From: Trissonchulus latispiculum
Taxonomy: Eukaryota; Nematoda; Enoplea; Enoplida; Ironidae
NCBI GenBank assembly: GCA_030248195.1
Contig: JASAND010027672.1
Location: forward strand, 116,200-180,199
Reading direction: 5' to 3'
Length of the DNA: 64,000 nucleotides
The notes below the pieces were generated by a model, which made no database searches, was not told the DNA's origin, and was given only the letters and a program-made list of their open reading frames with translations. Shown piece after piece: positions 20,889-33,650 of this stretch (position 1 is its first letter; every line of letters starts with the position of its first letter). Position numbers and translations under genes: made by a program.

Positions 20889-21404
20889 GCTACATGAATG
20901 GAACAAGTTAATATTCAAATCGCATTCAGCTAAACAGTTAATCCGTGTAAAAATAGGTCAAGTGAAAATATTTGCAGGTTGACAACTCAGTTTCACACTA
21001 GTAGCAAGCAACATACATACCTTGGGCCAGGTTTGTAATTTAATGTTGAGTTTATGTATGTGTCACAGCACATGAAATTAGCATATGACAGGCCAGGTTG
21101 AATGAAACCATGACAATATTTTCACCATGAAACCATGACAATATTTTCACCATGAAACCACGACAATATTTTCACCATAAAACGAAACGAAATAATTGTA
21201 TGAAACAAGACGTTAAACCGGAAACCGCTAACTGACTAATGATTTGCTGGATCAGCATGACTACATCCATAACCATATAAGCATGACTTAAATATCAATT
21301 TATTGAGTACTCACCAACACCAGTAAACCACAGAAATATAAATCTAGTCTGCCGGCCGTTGATTTGCTTTATTTTTTATTATTTGCTCTAACAGCGGAAG
21401 CAAC
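20889..21404. other. 5' flank of the receptor gene
   Basis: Contains the 25-bp triple repeat at 21102-21176. Immediately before the gene, TTTATTTTTTATTATTTGCTCTAACAG ends 11 bases before the ATG (described by position, 21368-21394). This resembles a splice acceptor, so the message may have a spliced 5' leader or receive a trans-spliced leader. No TATA-type promoter can be asserted. Confidence 0.45.
21102..21176. repeat. Tandem repeat, three 25-bp units
   Basis: Three units of 25 bp beginning ATGAAACCATGAC and ending ATTTTCACC. The third differs by one base (CACGAC). It lies 229 bp upstream of the receptor ATG. Confidence 0.95.
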
Positions 21405-22295
21405 ATGTCTCGATCTCTTGTGGCTATCCTTTATCTTGTGATCACTACACCTTTTGTTATGCTAAATATCATTGTTGGTGCAATTCTGCTCTTGAGAAAA
21501 GAGTTTGACACTTCAGCATTTTATTTGATGGCAAGCTTGTGCTTTGCCGATGCAGCCGAATTAGTGACTCTTGGAACATACCCTGGTTTAAAAATACTGC
21601 ATTCTTCAAACATAACTACTATTACCACAATGGATCAGTATGCCGGATTTATTTCTGCTGCAGAATGGTTTATTGGGTCTATGTTGTTGCTATTTATGGC
21701 TTTCAATAGGTATATAGCAATTACGCGATCCAATTTGATGAACTTCTGGTTCAACCGAAAAGCTGTATTTATGGTTTGTGTTAGTCCGCATGCTTTATTT
21801 TTTGGATGGCTGGCAACTATGTTTTTCCTGATTGACAGAAATCTATTTCCTTACTTTGACGACGTAATGACATTTGGATTTGTTAATCAGGTTATCCAGA
21901 GTTTCGATCACGTCTATTCTCCCACTTGCGCACTCTTTCAAATTGTTCTGAACACACTCACAGTGCGAGATATTCGTACACTAAGACGAATTCATGCGGA
22001 GGGACGTGTCACTACACGGATAACTGTGACAGGGCTAAAGCAGGAAACTAAGTTGTTTTTTCAATGTATTATCACTAGCTCCGCATACTGCATCACTACA
22101 TTTGGTTTTATGGCACTTTTTGCAGTAGCACCCCACGTTAACTTTCACACTGTTCACTTTGTTGTTATTCATATTATTTGGATGATCAATCATTGCCTGA
22201 ACCCGATTATATATCTCTGTTTTAATAGACCGCTACGAGAAATGTTCGTTCCTGCGCATGCATCATTAGTTAAGTCAATAAAAAATACAAACTGA
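21405..22295 (+). CDS. Seven-transmembrane G-protein-coupled receptor, nematode Srx-like
   Basis: A single-exon gene of 296 residues. Predicted helices: TM1 about 5-29, TM2 38-60, TM3 82-106, TM4 119-142, TM5 158-185, TM6 214-243, TM7 249-271. Landmark residues are in place: Asn21 in TM1, Asp49 in TM2, NRY (101-103) at the end of TM3 in place of DRY, and NPIIY (266-270) in TM7 followed by FNRPLRE, a short amphipathic tail. One N-glycosylation sequon (NIT, 69-71) lies in the first outer loop. There is no N-terminal domain beyond a few residues, and the usual cysteine at the start of TM3 is absent. The pattern NRY-I-I, ETKLFFQ at TM6 and HIIWMINHCLNPIIY is reminiscent of nematode Srx-type chemosensory receptors, which couple to G proteins in sensory cilia. 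The ligand cannot be predicted. The frame is uninterrupted from ATG 21405 to TGA 22293-22295. Confidence 0.88.
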   Translation: MSRSLVAILYLVITTPFVMLNIIVGAILLLRKEFDTSAFYLMASLCFADAAELVTLGTYPGLKILHSSNITTITTMDQYAGFISAAEWFIGSMLLLFMAFNRYIAITRSNLMNFWFNRKAVFMVCVSPHALFFGWLATMFFLIDRNLFPYFDDVMTFGFVNQVIQSFDHVYSPTCALFQIVLNTLTVRDIRTLRRIHAEGRVTTRITVTGLKQETKLFFQCIITSSAYCITTFGFMALFAVAPHVNFHTVHFVVIHIIWMINHCLNPIIYLCFNRPLREMFVPAHASLVKSIKNTN

Positions 22296-23387
22296 CTGAT
22301 TTACTGCACAGTATGAAGACGAGTCGGTCGGTCGAAAAAATGAGGCCTGCTCGGTTGGCGGACATACCGGGCTGGACATGCTGGCTGGACAGGCAGGCTG
22401 GACAGCCAGAGAGAATTTTGAAAGTTCGTCGGCTCGGCTCGCCATGCTAGAAGTTTCAAATGTGTCAGATCGCAGCAAGCCTTAGCTAGAACTATGCGGT
22501 TTAGCTACAACTTTGATTATTAATGTGCATTAAATGGTATAACTTTCTATGAACTTGACTTTCCCATCAGTACGATTTCATAAAATGGATGGAACTAACT
22601 GCTTTGGTGTACACAAATTAGAATGTCAAACGTTTTACAAAATGCTTCAAATTCGAGAAAATTTGCTCCCAAATCGGGCATAAATCAATTAGCATCGCAA
22701 GTGATAATCGATGATATTTCGACAAACGGAAAAACTGAGAGCTGCGGATTCTGCAATCGTTTATAAAAGTTATCTATATTGCACTAGCTGTTAAGCCTTT
22801 GAAAAATATGATGCTAATAATATGGCGCTGTTCTACCTAAACTTTTATTTCTAACCATTATGCTAAACAATATGAAAAGAATTCCGGGATTGAACGACCA
22901 AAGCAATCACGAGAAAACAATCGTATGTTTAATTTCAGAGCATTTGGAGAAAGGAATAATCTGATAAATTAAAAACGTTTTGAAAAATTTAGAACTGTTT
23001 ACAAAATACTCGAATTGCAGAAAATTATCTATTAAGCTAGTCTCTGATTAATTGCAACAAAGAATGAGTATATATAATGTTAATATATTAATAAGTATTA
23101 ATGATGAATAATATATATAATGTTCATATCCTTAAAAATATCTGGTTCACACGCAACATAAACATTTTAAAGTTTTTGCTACCTTTCCTAAGCTGAAGTT
23201 ATAACTTATAATATTTAATTTGTCAAAAACGGCTGTTTTTTAAAAAATGTCAGCCACTATGTATACACACTGAGAAGACTCTCGAGATTTCGGCCTTAAT
23301 GTTTCGATCATACTGCAAGCTTAAAGACATTAGGAAGCACTGAGTGTCTTTAATCTTCCTATTATAAACTCTTGATGTTAGTATAAT
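22296..23387. other. 3' flank of receptor gene
   Basis: AATAAA occurs within the last codons (22279). A short degenerate repeat of GGCTGGACA words is at 22370-22410. The remainder is AT-rich with no gene. Confidence 0.5.
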
Positions 23388-23726
23388 CAAGAGTACATAA
23401 TACTCTTCCTCATCTCATCCTCTGCACCCTAACGGCTTACCTCTCCCCGCAAATTGGGCCCCAGTGACCCCCCGCAAATTGGTACCCAGTCGAAACGGAG
23501 GTACGCTCACTCGCTCTATGTTTATGTGCTAAGCTCGAAAACACAAGCACTACGTGCGCGAGTTTTGTGTCTCGAGCTTTAGAACACAAGCATATCGCAC
23601 AAATTTCTTTGAAGTGAAGGGTCCAATTTGCGGGGGGGAGTAAGCCGTTAGCGTGCAGAGGATGTGTCGCGCTTATAATACATAGAGCATGACAGCTGTC
23701 ATACCCTTATGTATTATGCAATCTTG
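23388..23726. mobile_element. CAAGAGTAC-family MITE, 339 bp
   Basis: Left terminus CAAGAGTACATAATACTCTT and right terminus TATTATGCAATCTTG, with inner GCTAACGGCTTACC and GGTAAGCCGTTAGC-like dyads and C/G runs. It is more diverged than the copy at 20545, and its target duplication is unclear. It separates the receptor gene from its broken paralogue. Confidence 0.8.
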
Positions 23727-23762
23727 GTGTTAAATATATCATAATATCGAATTCGTTCTTGC

Positions 23763-23979
23763 AGCACTGCACAACTAGCACTGCATATTGCACACTACAT
23801 TTGGTTTCATGGCACTGAGACACATGCACCTTTCATCAGTGTTTTGAAGAGTTCGCCTTGCTGTCATCCATACTATTTGGATGAGCAATCACTGCTTGAA
23901 CCCCATTGCATATGTCTGTTTTAACAAGCAATTACGAGCACTGTTGTCTACACACGCTCCAACAGTTCAATCTGTCTGA
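23763..23979 (+). pseudogene. Broken C-terminal paralogue of the receptor
   Basis: DNA similar to 22065-22280 of the receptor gene. The 3' part reads VRLAVIHTIWMSNHCLNPIA then YVCFNKQLRALL and a TGA at 23977-23979, clearly matching TM7 and the tail of the intact receptor. The TM6 part (ACTACATTTGGTTTCATGGCA) is recognisable but in a different frame, with a TGA between. TM1-TM5 are absent. It begins about 35 bp after the MITE at 23388-23726. Confidence 0.85.
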
Positions 23980-26046
<2,067 letters not shown>

Positions 26047-26509
26047 TGTTCCGCTTTCAAAAAGGTGTCGTCCTCAGTCATTAAATGTGCAAATTAATTT
26101 AACATTAATTTTTTATTAATAATATTTTATTATTAATATGTTATTTATTTGAATGCCACACGTAATACTTTGACTTGTGGGATTGTTCAGCTGTTTGCAG
26201 GGACTTGTGAACTTGTGATTGTGGCATGTGGCTTGATGAAACTGAGACTGTAGAAATAACTTGTGAACAATTGGCCACAAACAGGGACTTTGCGGGGTGC
26301 GTTGTAGCTTGTGACTAGTCGTTGACGAAATCGAAATTGCTTGTCAACTTGTGATTATTGATGTAATCGATCCTGCAAACAGCTGAAAAATCCCGCAAGT
26401 CAAAGTATTACATGTGGCATTCAAATATTAATAAATGAACAAACCAATGTTAAATAAATTTGCACATTTAATGAATGAGATCGACACTTTTTCGAAAGCG
26501 GAACTAAGG
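26047..26509. mobile_element. Foldback element with GTTCCGCTTTC termini
   Basis: The left arm 26047-26215 and right arm about 26355-26509 are imperfect inverted repeats. They share GTTCCGCTTTC, CATTAAATGTGCAAAT, GAATGCCACA, AATACTTTGACTTG and CAGCTGTTTGCAGG. The spacer contains GTGAACTTGTGATTGTGGC. No gene and no clear target duplication. Confidence 0.8.
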
Positions 26510-26596
26510 TAAAACTGACCAAATCAGAACATCAGTGCAGAACTCCCTCGAGAAGCGTGTCCTTGTTAATATCTGATTACAAGGATTTCGTTTTAA

Positions 26597-27607
26597 GGTG
26601 GTGATTCCTTTTGCACACATATTGTTGGTTTACGATTCAAATCAAGATGAAATTTGATGAAACTTTTCAAAATAAGTTCTTTTTGGATTCTAACACGCTT
26701 CGCGCAATCCCACTTCAAAACTTCGACGTCTCCGTTCAGGACCGTTTTTGGCAGTTTTTGACATTTAGACAGTATCTGCATAGCTATAATTATATTCATT
26801 CGAAAGTTCTTGCTGAGCTGTATATTCTGCTTTTTGAAGCACTTTTCTAGCTTTTCTCTGTAATGACATATAGTCATACCTGAACGGGAGGTCAAATTTC
26901 ACTGACCCTTGTGGAAGCATATTTGGGTACCCCTTGTGAGAGCGATTTTTCTTAGGGGTACTTTTGAAAGCGATAAGCTATTTTTGAATTTTTTACCAAA
27001 AACAGCAATTGTTTAGCTAAAACACGAAGCCGAAAACTTTTTGGAAATTTTACTCGCTAAACCTATTTTTTGGGCAATTTTCTTATCCCTTGTGGCCAAC
27101 GTTCGTACCCCTTGTGGGAGAAATTCACCCCTTGTCCACATGTGGATATAGCTGATTTTCTTATTTTGGCGTTGAAATCTTGTCATTTTTGCTGAAATCA
27201 AATAAGTCGGCTTTTCGTGAGCTACGCAAGCCGTAAAATTAAACTAAGGGTGTCAATTTGAAGGACTAGTCGAGGCCGATTATTAGTGGCATTGTAATTT
27301 TCTAAATGCTATCATAAAACATGTAGTTTTTGCAAAAACAGGAGCAAATTTTTTCCAGCGATTGTGGAGCATTTGCAATGCAAGTTGGAGGGTTGCTACT
27401 TATTAGACGTGTTTGACACAAAAATACCCAGGGACCCTTTTTAGTTGCCCCAATTGCTAATTTCTAGCTAAAGTGGTCGCTTGTCAAAATTAGGAAAAGT
27501 AGGCAAAATCCAGGTTGCGCATACATTTTAGCTAATTTCTTTAAAACGAAGTGCGGTTTCGTAATAATTAAAAAAGGGTCCCCAACTATTTGATAGTGGA
27601 ATCGAAT
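26597..27607 (+). mobile_element. Alpha-family element, one end missing
   Basis: TTAA (26593-26596) followed by GGTGGTGATTCCTTTTGC, then collinear with the reverse orientation of 53742-54722. It passes the TGTAGTTTTTGCAAAAAC and CCCTGGGTATTTTT regions (inverted) up to CAACTATTTGATAGTGGAAT. The last 250 bp and the second terminus are missing. Short frames on either strand do not match between copies. Confidence 0.75.
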
Positions 27608-29061
27608 GATATGGAATGATATGGAATGGAATGATATGACCAACGGTCTACTGATTGAAATGTAATGCAAGAAACTACTACTAATATACAATTGCTAACA
27701 ATACAACTAGTGTTTAGTTATCTCAATGAGCTAAGAAATATAGATATTAAAGATACTAAGAGATATAGATTTAAACTATATAGATGTATACAATGTATCT
27801 AAACAAAACAATGTCAGATTGATGGTGACAATGACGATGGGGAAAATTTTAGATTAATTACGCCTGATTACTTGGACAGCACACTGAGGCATGTTTTGGG
27901 GTTGGTCAAAATTTTGGACAATCCTCTGCAGGAAGCTGTAACATTGTACTGATATATTACTCATTAAAGAAATATTCTCCAATTTGTTGTCGGGATGCGT
28001 TGTGTACAGTAGGGCGGTGATGCCCTAGTGTCATATTTCTCTATTATTTAAAAAGATTCTCCATTCAAAATTAATCCCAGTTTATGTATCTTATTTCTGT
28101 CGAAAATGCCCCGTTAGCCCATAAATTGTATTTGGAATGTTGTAATTGTCTGTGTTTTTGCAAAGATAGATCATGCATTTTCCCAGTAACGCTTAAATTT
28201 CTCTCTCAAAAGTCTCTCTAAATTCTTTTGCCCTAAGGCATGTCACGTGATTTCGTGATCACTCTAGCTGCCTCCAGTGTTCTTTTTCGGTTTAGTTTGC
28301 TCCAGCCGGTCGGGTTTTCAAGTTTTCTCTGGTTCAAATTCTATGGTCATTTCTGTTTTCTTTACTGGTAATTTGGGACTCCCGAGTGCCTTGGAACTTC
28401 GGGGTAGAAAAGTACAAGGCCTCTGATCTGGTGATAGGTCAGACGGGGGTTTCCAAATATTATTCGGGGCTCTAAAGTATTTATATATTGGTGATATATT
28501 TTATGGTCTGCTTTCTTCTATTTCTGTGACTCCTTGCCCATTGGAAAATTCCTGTAATCAGTAAGTCTGCGTCCAAATCTATTGTATTCCCTTCCCTTTT
28601 TTATATTAAAATTTGTACCACGGCCACTTGGCCTAGTGTATTGTAGCTAAGTTTAGTTTGCGTTAGTTCGGTAAGTAGGGTATTTAGGGTCTAGGCTTGG
28701 GGTAACTTAGTTGGGAGTGAGATAAGTTCACGGATATCTGGTATATTTTAATTGGCGAGGCTTGTCGAGGTCGGCTTGGAACTATCTCCAAGTCCAGGTT
28801 GCGTATCCAGCCTCAAGCGCACAGCACCCCGTAAAGGTCTTTGGTCGCCCATTATCCAGTCTCTGGGGCCAAAACTATACAGCTGCGCCCTATCTACTTT
28901 CACAAGCAGCATTTTATTGAGGTGACTATAGCTGATCTCTCGCTTAGTTGTTGCTTCGGGATGTTTCGTTTAAATTATTGCCACTATTCAATGTATTTTG
29001 ACAAATGGAAAGCAGTTGGTCACAAGTGTTCTTAGGCAACAAATAATGTTTCCTTATTGTG
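27608..29061. other. No gene; degenerate exon-like repeat at 27875-27945
   Basis: On the minus strand 27875-27945 reads TASCRGLSKILTNPK, resembling SASCKLLSGILTNAK in the exon-like frame at 29062-29319. The rest (including a GGAATGATAT short repeat at 27600-27640) has no recognised gene. Confidence 0.4.
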
Positions 29062-29319
29062 TTAAAATCTTTTACAGTGGTTCCAGTGTGCTACGCCATT
29101 TGTTAGCTCCAGTCCAATTCTTTGGACAACACCCAGAGTCATGTATACATAAGAGGTCTTGTGATAAAAGGTAATCTGGAAATTAAATGCGTAGTTGAAA
29201 GTACCTTCAGCCCTAATATTTACCATTTCTTTAACTTCTCGACTAAGCCTCAAATCATGTTTTTTGGCATTGGTCAAAATTCCGGATAATAGTTTGCAGG
29301 AAGCTGAACTTAGCCTCAT
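29062..29319 (-). other. Exon-like minus-strand frame, repeated in the window
   Basis: An 85-codon minus-strand frame ends in a donor-like ACTGTAAAAG at 29073-29082. Part of it (LSREVKEMVNIRAEGTFNY) is matched by LSREVREIVNIRDEGTFNY at 35873-35811 (minus). Its start (ASCKLLSGILTNAK) is matched at 27945-27890. The differences are mostly conservative at the protein level, which suggests the copies once coded. Family unknown. It could be a host exon duplicated by repeats or part of an unrecognised mobile element. Confidence 0.4.
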
Positions 29320-29559
29320 GAAAGATGAGAATAAAATATCTAGCTATTTCTTTTCTTTAAAACAGAACTTGTAGTTGTGATTGGACCCAGCTACCTTCAC
29401 AACGTTATGTCTTCAATTTTTTCTGAACGAAATATGATAATTTATAATATATTTGTATATAAATACGTGCAGACGTATACTTTCGTATACCATGTTTGCA
29501 ATCTGTACATACTATGGACCCACCTCATAGACTGAAACGACACGGTTCTGTTCCGGTCA

Positions 29560-29750
29560 GTATACTTTTCTGTCGGTTCAGTTCCGATCAGAATACTAGT
29601 TCAATTCCGGTCACGACATAGTATTTTGTCACCTTTCTGTATTTTCAATACACGTCTACGGCCACGTCACTTGATTCCGGTAGGATTGCGTGCTCCTGTT
29701 AAAAAGACTATTTTAGAGGTTCTGCTCTCTCGTAACTAATGTAATGGGAG
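29560..29750 (+). repeat. Integrase-element 3' unit, copy 1 (solitary)
   Basis: Shares CAATTCCGGTCACGACATAG, TATTTTGTCAC, ACGGCCACGTCACTTGATTC and GGTTCTGCTCTCTCGTAACT with 32045-32140 and 48990-49140, which lie directly after integrase remnants 2 and 5. Here no integrase precedes it. Confidence 0.75.
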
Positions 29751-30484
29751 AGATTTTAGTGCTATGTGTGGGTGTAGATTTTTATAGGGGTGGTGTGATA
29801 TTCACGTGCGAGTCGTTTCTATATTAATTTCCTGGCGTGCTTTTATTCAGTCGGTCTGGCCCCCAGGTGACGTAACGATTCCAGAATTTTCAAGACTTGT
29901 AACCAATCAAAATCCAACACGGTGGGGTGGTCTGAGTTTAATCACTGAAACTAGTCAGTGTTTAAGTTTTCTTTCATGCTGAGCAGTCGGGTCTAGGCGA
30001 GTTTCTTTTATATGTGCTGTTTTCCCTGTCTGTTCGTTTTCTTCTATACGCCGTCCCTTGTGCCCACTAGTTGACCTAGGATTCCACTGAAGTGTATTTT
30101 CAATATTTGGCCCAACTGTCTGCCCCCCTCGCATATAATTATATTCGTTCCCTGGTTTGGTCGTTCCGGCCAAACCATCCCTACATTTATTTTATTTTTG
30201 AGTTATTTGGACTTGGATTATATTATCTGGATCTGATTTGCTGTGTTTGTTAGTCGTAATATTTTGTTTTGTGACGTACGTAATTTCTGTGTGTTGTCAA
30301 TTTAAAATTTGTGCCTCAATCTAAAATTTATGTTACTATCCCTATTTTGTATTTCTAGGTTAGTTTAAAAATTAAATACGGTAATTTGTAATCCAATTAA
30401 TTTGTACGCTAGGTCTCAGCATTTATTGTTTGGTAGGTAGGTAGTCTAGACGAAATGCTGGCAGTCTGAGAGCCTTTTCGCGCG
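29751..30484. other. No gene recognised
   Basis: A 72-codon minus-strand frame (29955-30173) has no motif. The segment is otherwise T-rich and featureless. Confidence 0.45.
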
Positions 30485-30620
30485 CGAGTTAAAAGAGTAG
30501 AGTTAAAAATTTTTAACTCGTTTAACCCTGCAGGCGAGTTAAAATGAACTGTTTAACTATTTTATCCCTGAGTTTAACGGATCGAGTTAGTTTTAACTCT
30601 TTTAACTCGTTTAACTCGCT
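30485..30620. repeat. Small foldback rich in GAGTTAAA words
   Basis: The left end GCGAGTTAAAAGAGTAGAGT and the right end ACTCTTTTAACTCGTTTAAC TCGC (read across a gap) are inverted repeats. Three further GAGTTAAA or TTTAACTC copies lie inside. About 136 bp, MITE-like. Confidence 0.7.
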
Positions 30621-30698
30621 GCCCGAAATGGTCCTGAGATTAGTTTGAGTGTAATTTTGTTGTGTGTGTTTTAACTTAGTTTTCTGTCACTGTCAATT

Positions 30699-31232
30699 CT
30701 GAAATCAATGTGTTCGCAGTGATCCCTTTAATTACCACTTAATTGCATTGTGTAGAATTGTGAGTGTCAGATAGAAGCCTTTACACAATTATAAGAAATT
30801 TCAGAAATTAAGCAAGTTGACCCTTGATATTTTAAGAAAATATTGTCTTTGAACTGAAGATGTCAAGGAAATACTCAACTGTTTTTAAGGTAGTGCAGCC
30901 CGTGCAGTACAACTTTGTCTCATTTAAAAATAATTTAAGAACCCTACAATGTTAACAGTATTCACAGTTAAAACTGATACTTTAAACTCCCTTTCCACCT
31001 TTAAATTTAGTTTTTGCAGTAATGGAACTACCGTAAACCCTTGTATTTGTATAAAGTAGGCGGAACTTAATAGAATAACTAAAACTTGGGCCGAACAAGG
31101 CAACACATCAGCAGCAATGATTTGGGTTGAGTTCGACATTTTTTCTGAAATTTTTCAATTCTGAAATTAATGTGTTCGCAGTTATTCCTTTAATTACCAC
31201 TTAATTGCATTGTGTGGAATTATGAGTGTTAA
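30699..31232. repeat. Direct repeat pair 30699-30770 / 31159-31232
   Basis: Both copies read TTCTGAAATYAATGTGTTCG, CCTTTAATTACCACTTAATT and GCATTGTGTRGAATT. The 390 bp between them have no gene. It could be a remnant of a terminal direct repeat, but no coding sequence lies inside. Confidence 0.7.
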
Positions 31233-31358
31233 TACATTATTACATTAATACATTATTAGTTTATATGTATATATACATAATTAAACAATGAATACATCAA
31301 TACATAGGCCGCACCCAGGGGGTACACTCAGGGGTATGTATAATGTTTTTATTTTCAG

Positions 31359-32040
31359 ATAAGCTTCAGAACAAACCAAACGGAAAATGTGTTCCTCGAC
31401 GTGTCATAATGACCGAACAAGGGCGCCTTGTTTTGGATGACGAAGTCCACAAACTTGGTCAACTTGGAAGAGACCGAACCTAAGAAGCTCTGAAAGAAGC
31501 TTATTAGTGTGAAGGTATGGTTAAGAGCGTTGAAAAAATTCTCCAATTCTGCCTTCGTTTCCAGACGGCAAAACCCGTTTACTTTGGATTTGCTAAAACC
31601 AAACAAGAGTTGCACCCAATAGCAATAAAAGCTGCCTGGAGTCATGCCGAAGTTGATTTAATTGCAATGCTAGAACGCCCGAATGGGAATCGTTATTTGC
31701 CTTGTATCGCAATTTTCTTGATAAAGGTTTCCCGAAGATAATTTCATCGGACCAGGGTCATGAATTCGTCAACAGAACACTAGCAAGCCAGGGACTCGTT
31801 CAGAAGATGAATCATGCGATGCTGCAATTGCTGCTGAAACGCATGACCGACGAGCAAATGGAAAGTAATTGTGGCTGTTTCAACGATGAATGTCTACAGT
31901 TATCGAACAACAACCCTAGAAAGTAGTCAGGGAAACCATTTGTTGTGATGTTTGGGCGAGAACAGTGCCACGAGTTACCAGCAGTGCTGGATCGAATGAA
32001 GCTGTTTCCTGAATCAGTGTCTTTCAAAGTGAAGAAGTGA
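31359..32040 (+). pseudogene. Integrase remnant 2
   Basis: Follows the acceptor-like TTTTTATTTTCAG. Same order as remnant 1: start region, zinc-finger words, CLRFQTAKPVYFGFAKTKQE, a core with AEVDLIAML, ISSDQGHEFVN with the second Asp intact, then SQGLVQKMNHAMLQLLLKRM and the tail DRMKLFPESVSFKVKK-stop. Stop codons interrupt the zinc finger (CCTAAGAAG) and the tail, and the LTLLDVFTKW segment is deleted. The third catalytic position is Gln. Confidence 0.75.
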
Positions 32041-32566
32041 ACTTTTGTGTAGATTCAATAGACGTCTGCGGCCACGTCGCTTGATTCAGGTAGGATCGCT
32101 TCTCCCTTTTAAAAAGACTTTTACAGGTTCTGCTCTCTCGTAACTAAGCACTAGCTTACACTTAGCGTGTACAACTAGTGGTTGCAATTATGCTCAGTCC
32201 TCTTATACCATAATGGCAATGCGTATATATTTCGTGGTCCTTTTGCAATTCCTGTTTTTTTGCTTGTCAGTGCCCGGTCACATTGAGAAATGAGCTTAAA
32301 TTGCTCATTTGCTACAGCCCGGTTTTTTCGCGTAAAGCTCAAGCGTATTGTGCATTTTGCGAAATATTGGTAATGAAACCTGATTACTTTGATACAAAAA
32401 TTTATAATGGGGTCTACGTGTATTTACCAAAGACTCAATATCTTACAAGGATTAGATTTGAGTGTATTTCTATTTTTGGAAATGTGGAAATTTCGAAATC
32501 GTGTTTTAAGGCTACTACCATGCAACATCTTTGTGCTATTTAGAATTCATGTAAACGTTTTGCGTA
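32041..32566 (+). repeat. Integrase-element 3' unit, copy 2
   Basis: Collinear with 48990-49551: GCGTGTACAACTAGTGGTTG, CGTGGTCCTTTTGCAATTCC and GTAATGAAACCTGATTAC. It shows that this non-coding sequence belongs to the integrase unit rather than to chance flanks. Confidence 0.8.
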
Positions 32567-32701
32567 CAGGGGCCGATGTTATCAAAGCCCAAACCCGGGA
32601 TAAGTCGCTAACCCCTTGTTAGCTTTGCTATCTTCAACACATAAAATAAACCCGGGTTTGCGACTTAACCTAGGTTTAGGTGTTGATAACATCGGCCCCT
32701 G
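32567..32701. mobile_element. MITE, 135 bp, CAGGGGCCGATGTTATCAA termini
   Basis: Perfect terminal inverted repeats CAGGGGCCGATGTTATCAA, with an inner CCCGGGATAAGTCGC / GCGACTTAACC dyad. The paralogous unit at 49545-49553 continues TTTTGCGT without it, so this is an insertion into the 3' unit. The target duplication is not clear. Confidence 0.85.
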
Positions 32702-32765
32702 AAGCCATTTCTTTCTGTTATAAGCTTCTGCTTTCTGAAACAATGTATACGGAGTTGCTGTAATA

Positions 32766-33075
32766 CGCACACCCCTTTTTGAAATATCCTTGTAAAAAGA
32801 TGTTGACTGTTTTGGTATTAAATACGCAGACTTCCCAATAAGCTTTGGCTGCCTGTTGCTTAATGACCATTTTAATTGTTGGTTTTGCCACTATTTCAGG
32901 TTTGGACGCTTTGTGGCTTTATGGGTTTGTGTTTGCAGTTTTGTTGTTTAATTATTGTGGGGTTTCTGAGATCTGATGAAGAACAGGTAATAGGCGGTTG
33001 GTACTAGAGTTAGGTTTAGGTAAGCTAGGTATTTCTGTTCAGCAACAGTAATGGGCACCGGATATTGTTTTCATA
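32766..33075 (+). repeat. Dispersed duplicate (partner 6140-6345)
   Basis: Shares TTGCTTAATGACC, GGGGTTTCTGAGATCTGATG, AAGAACAGGTAAT and GGGCACCGGATATT with 6140-6345. The junction AACAG|GTAATA looks like a splice donor in both. Confidence 0.6.
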
Positions 33076-33227
33076 TCGATATCAATTCATATCTATTTTC
33101 TTTTCTTGAATAATTATATCTTTATTTTTGCTTATTTTGAATATAGGTGTTTGCTGCAAATATTTTTATATTTTGTATATATGCTGAAGGTGATATCGGA
33201 TATGTTTGCTAGCGGATATCCTTTTGA

Positions 33228-33650
33228 ATGTTTTTAGATATAACTAGTACTGCTGCTAAGGTGGAAAAAGCCATTAAGGTTTTGTTGAATGGTGATGATT
33301 CGATAAAGGCGGAGATCGTATCCTGGACAAACTTAAGCCGCGATCTTATCCAATGGTCCGATAAGTTTCTTGTGGAGATCATACGGAATGGATCGTTGTT
33401 TGATAGTGAGCCATCCACCCGCGTGTATCGTGGGATCTTCATTATATTTTCTAAGCGGTGCGCTAATTCGACCAGTTCAAGATACGACCAAGTCAAATCC
33501 GTCAGGTGCCAAAACTTGTATCATTTGGTCCAACAAGGTGTCAAAATGATATCGAAATCGGAGTCGGAAGCGCTGCTGCATGGCCAGAGTAGCCAAGATT
33601 TACTTGATGTGATCAACTATATGCTAGCAGCTAAAGGACAAATTTTCTAG
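33228..33650 (+). CDS. Orphan coding-like exon, 140 codons, function unknown
   Basis: The frame runs from ATG 33228 to TAG 33648-33650. An acceptor-like TTTTTAG lies at 33232-33238, so the true exon may start at 33239. The product is balanced and globular-looking: helical KVEKAIKVLLNGDDSIKAEI, then IQWSDKFLVEIIRNGSLFDS and a C-terminal QGVKMISKSESEALL. No transmembrane segment. Amino-acid composition is unlike the repeat artefacts around it, and the minus-strand frame over the same bases is a shadow. No family recognised and no partner exon identified. Confidence 0.45.
   Translation: MFLDITSTAAKVEKAIKVLLNGDDSIKAEIVSWTNLSRDLIQWSDKFLVEIIRNGSLFDSEPSTRVYRGIFIIFSKRCANSTSSRYDQVKSVRCQNLYHLVQQGVKMISKSESEALLHGQSSQDLLDVINYMLAAKGQIF

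Noticed and set aside
20776..20982. Frame over the right half of a MITE
   Set aside because: It crosses the MITE terminus and a G-run, and is not conserved in other copies.
29955..30173. Minus-strand 72-codon hydrophilic frame
   Set aside because: No splice signals, motif or repeat copy. Length is within chance.
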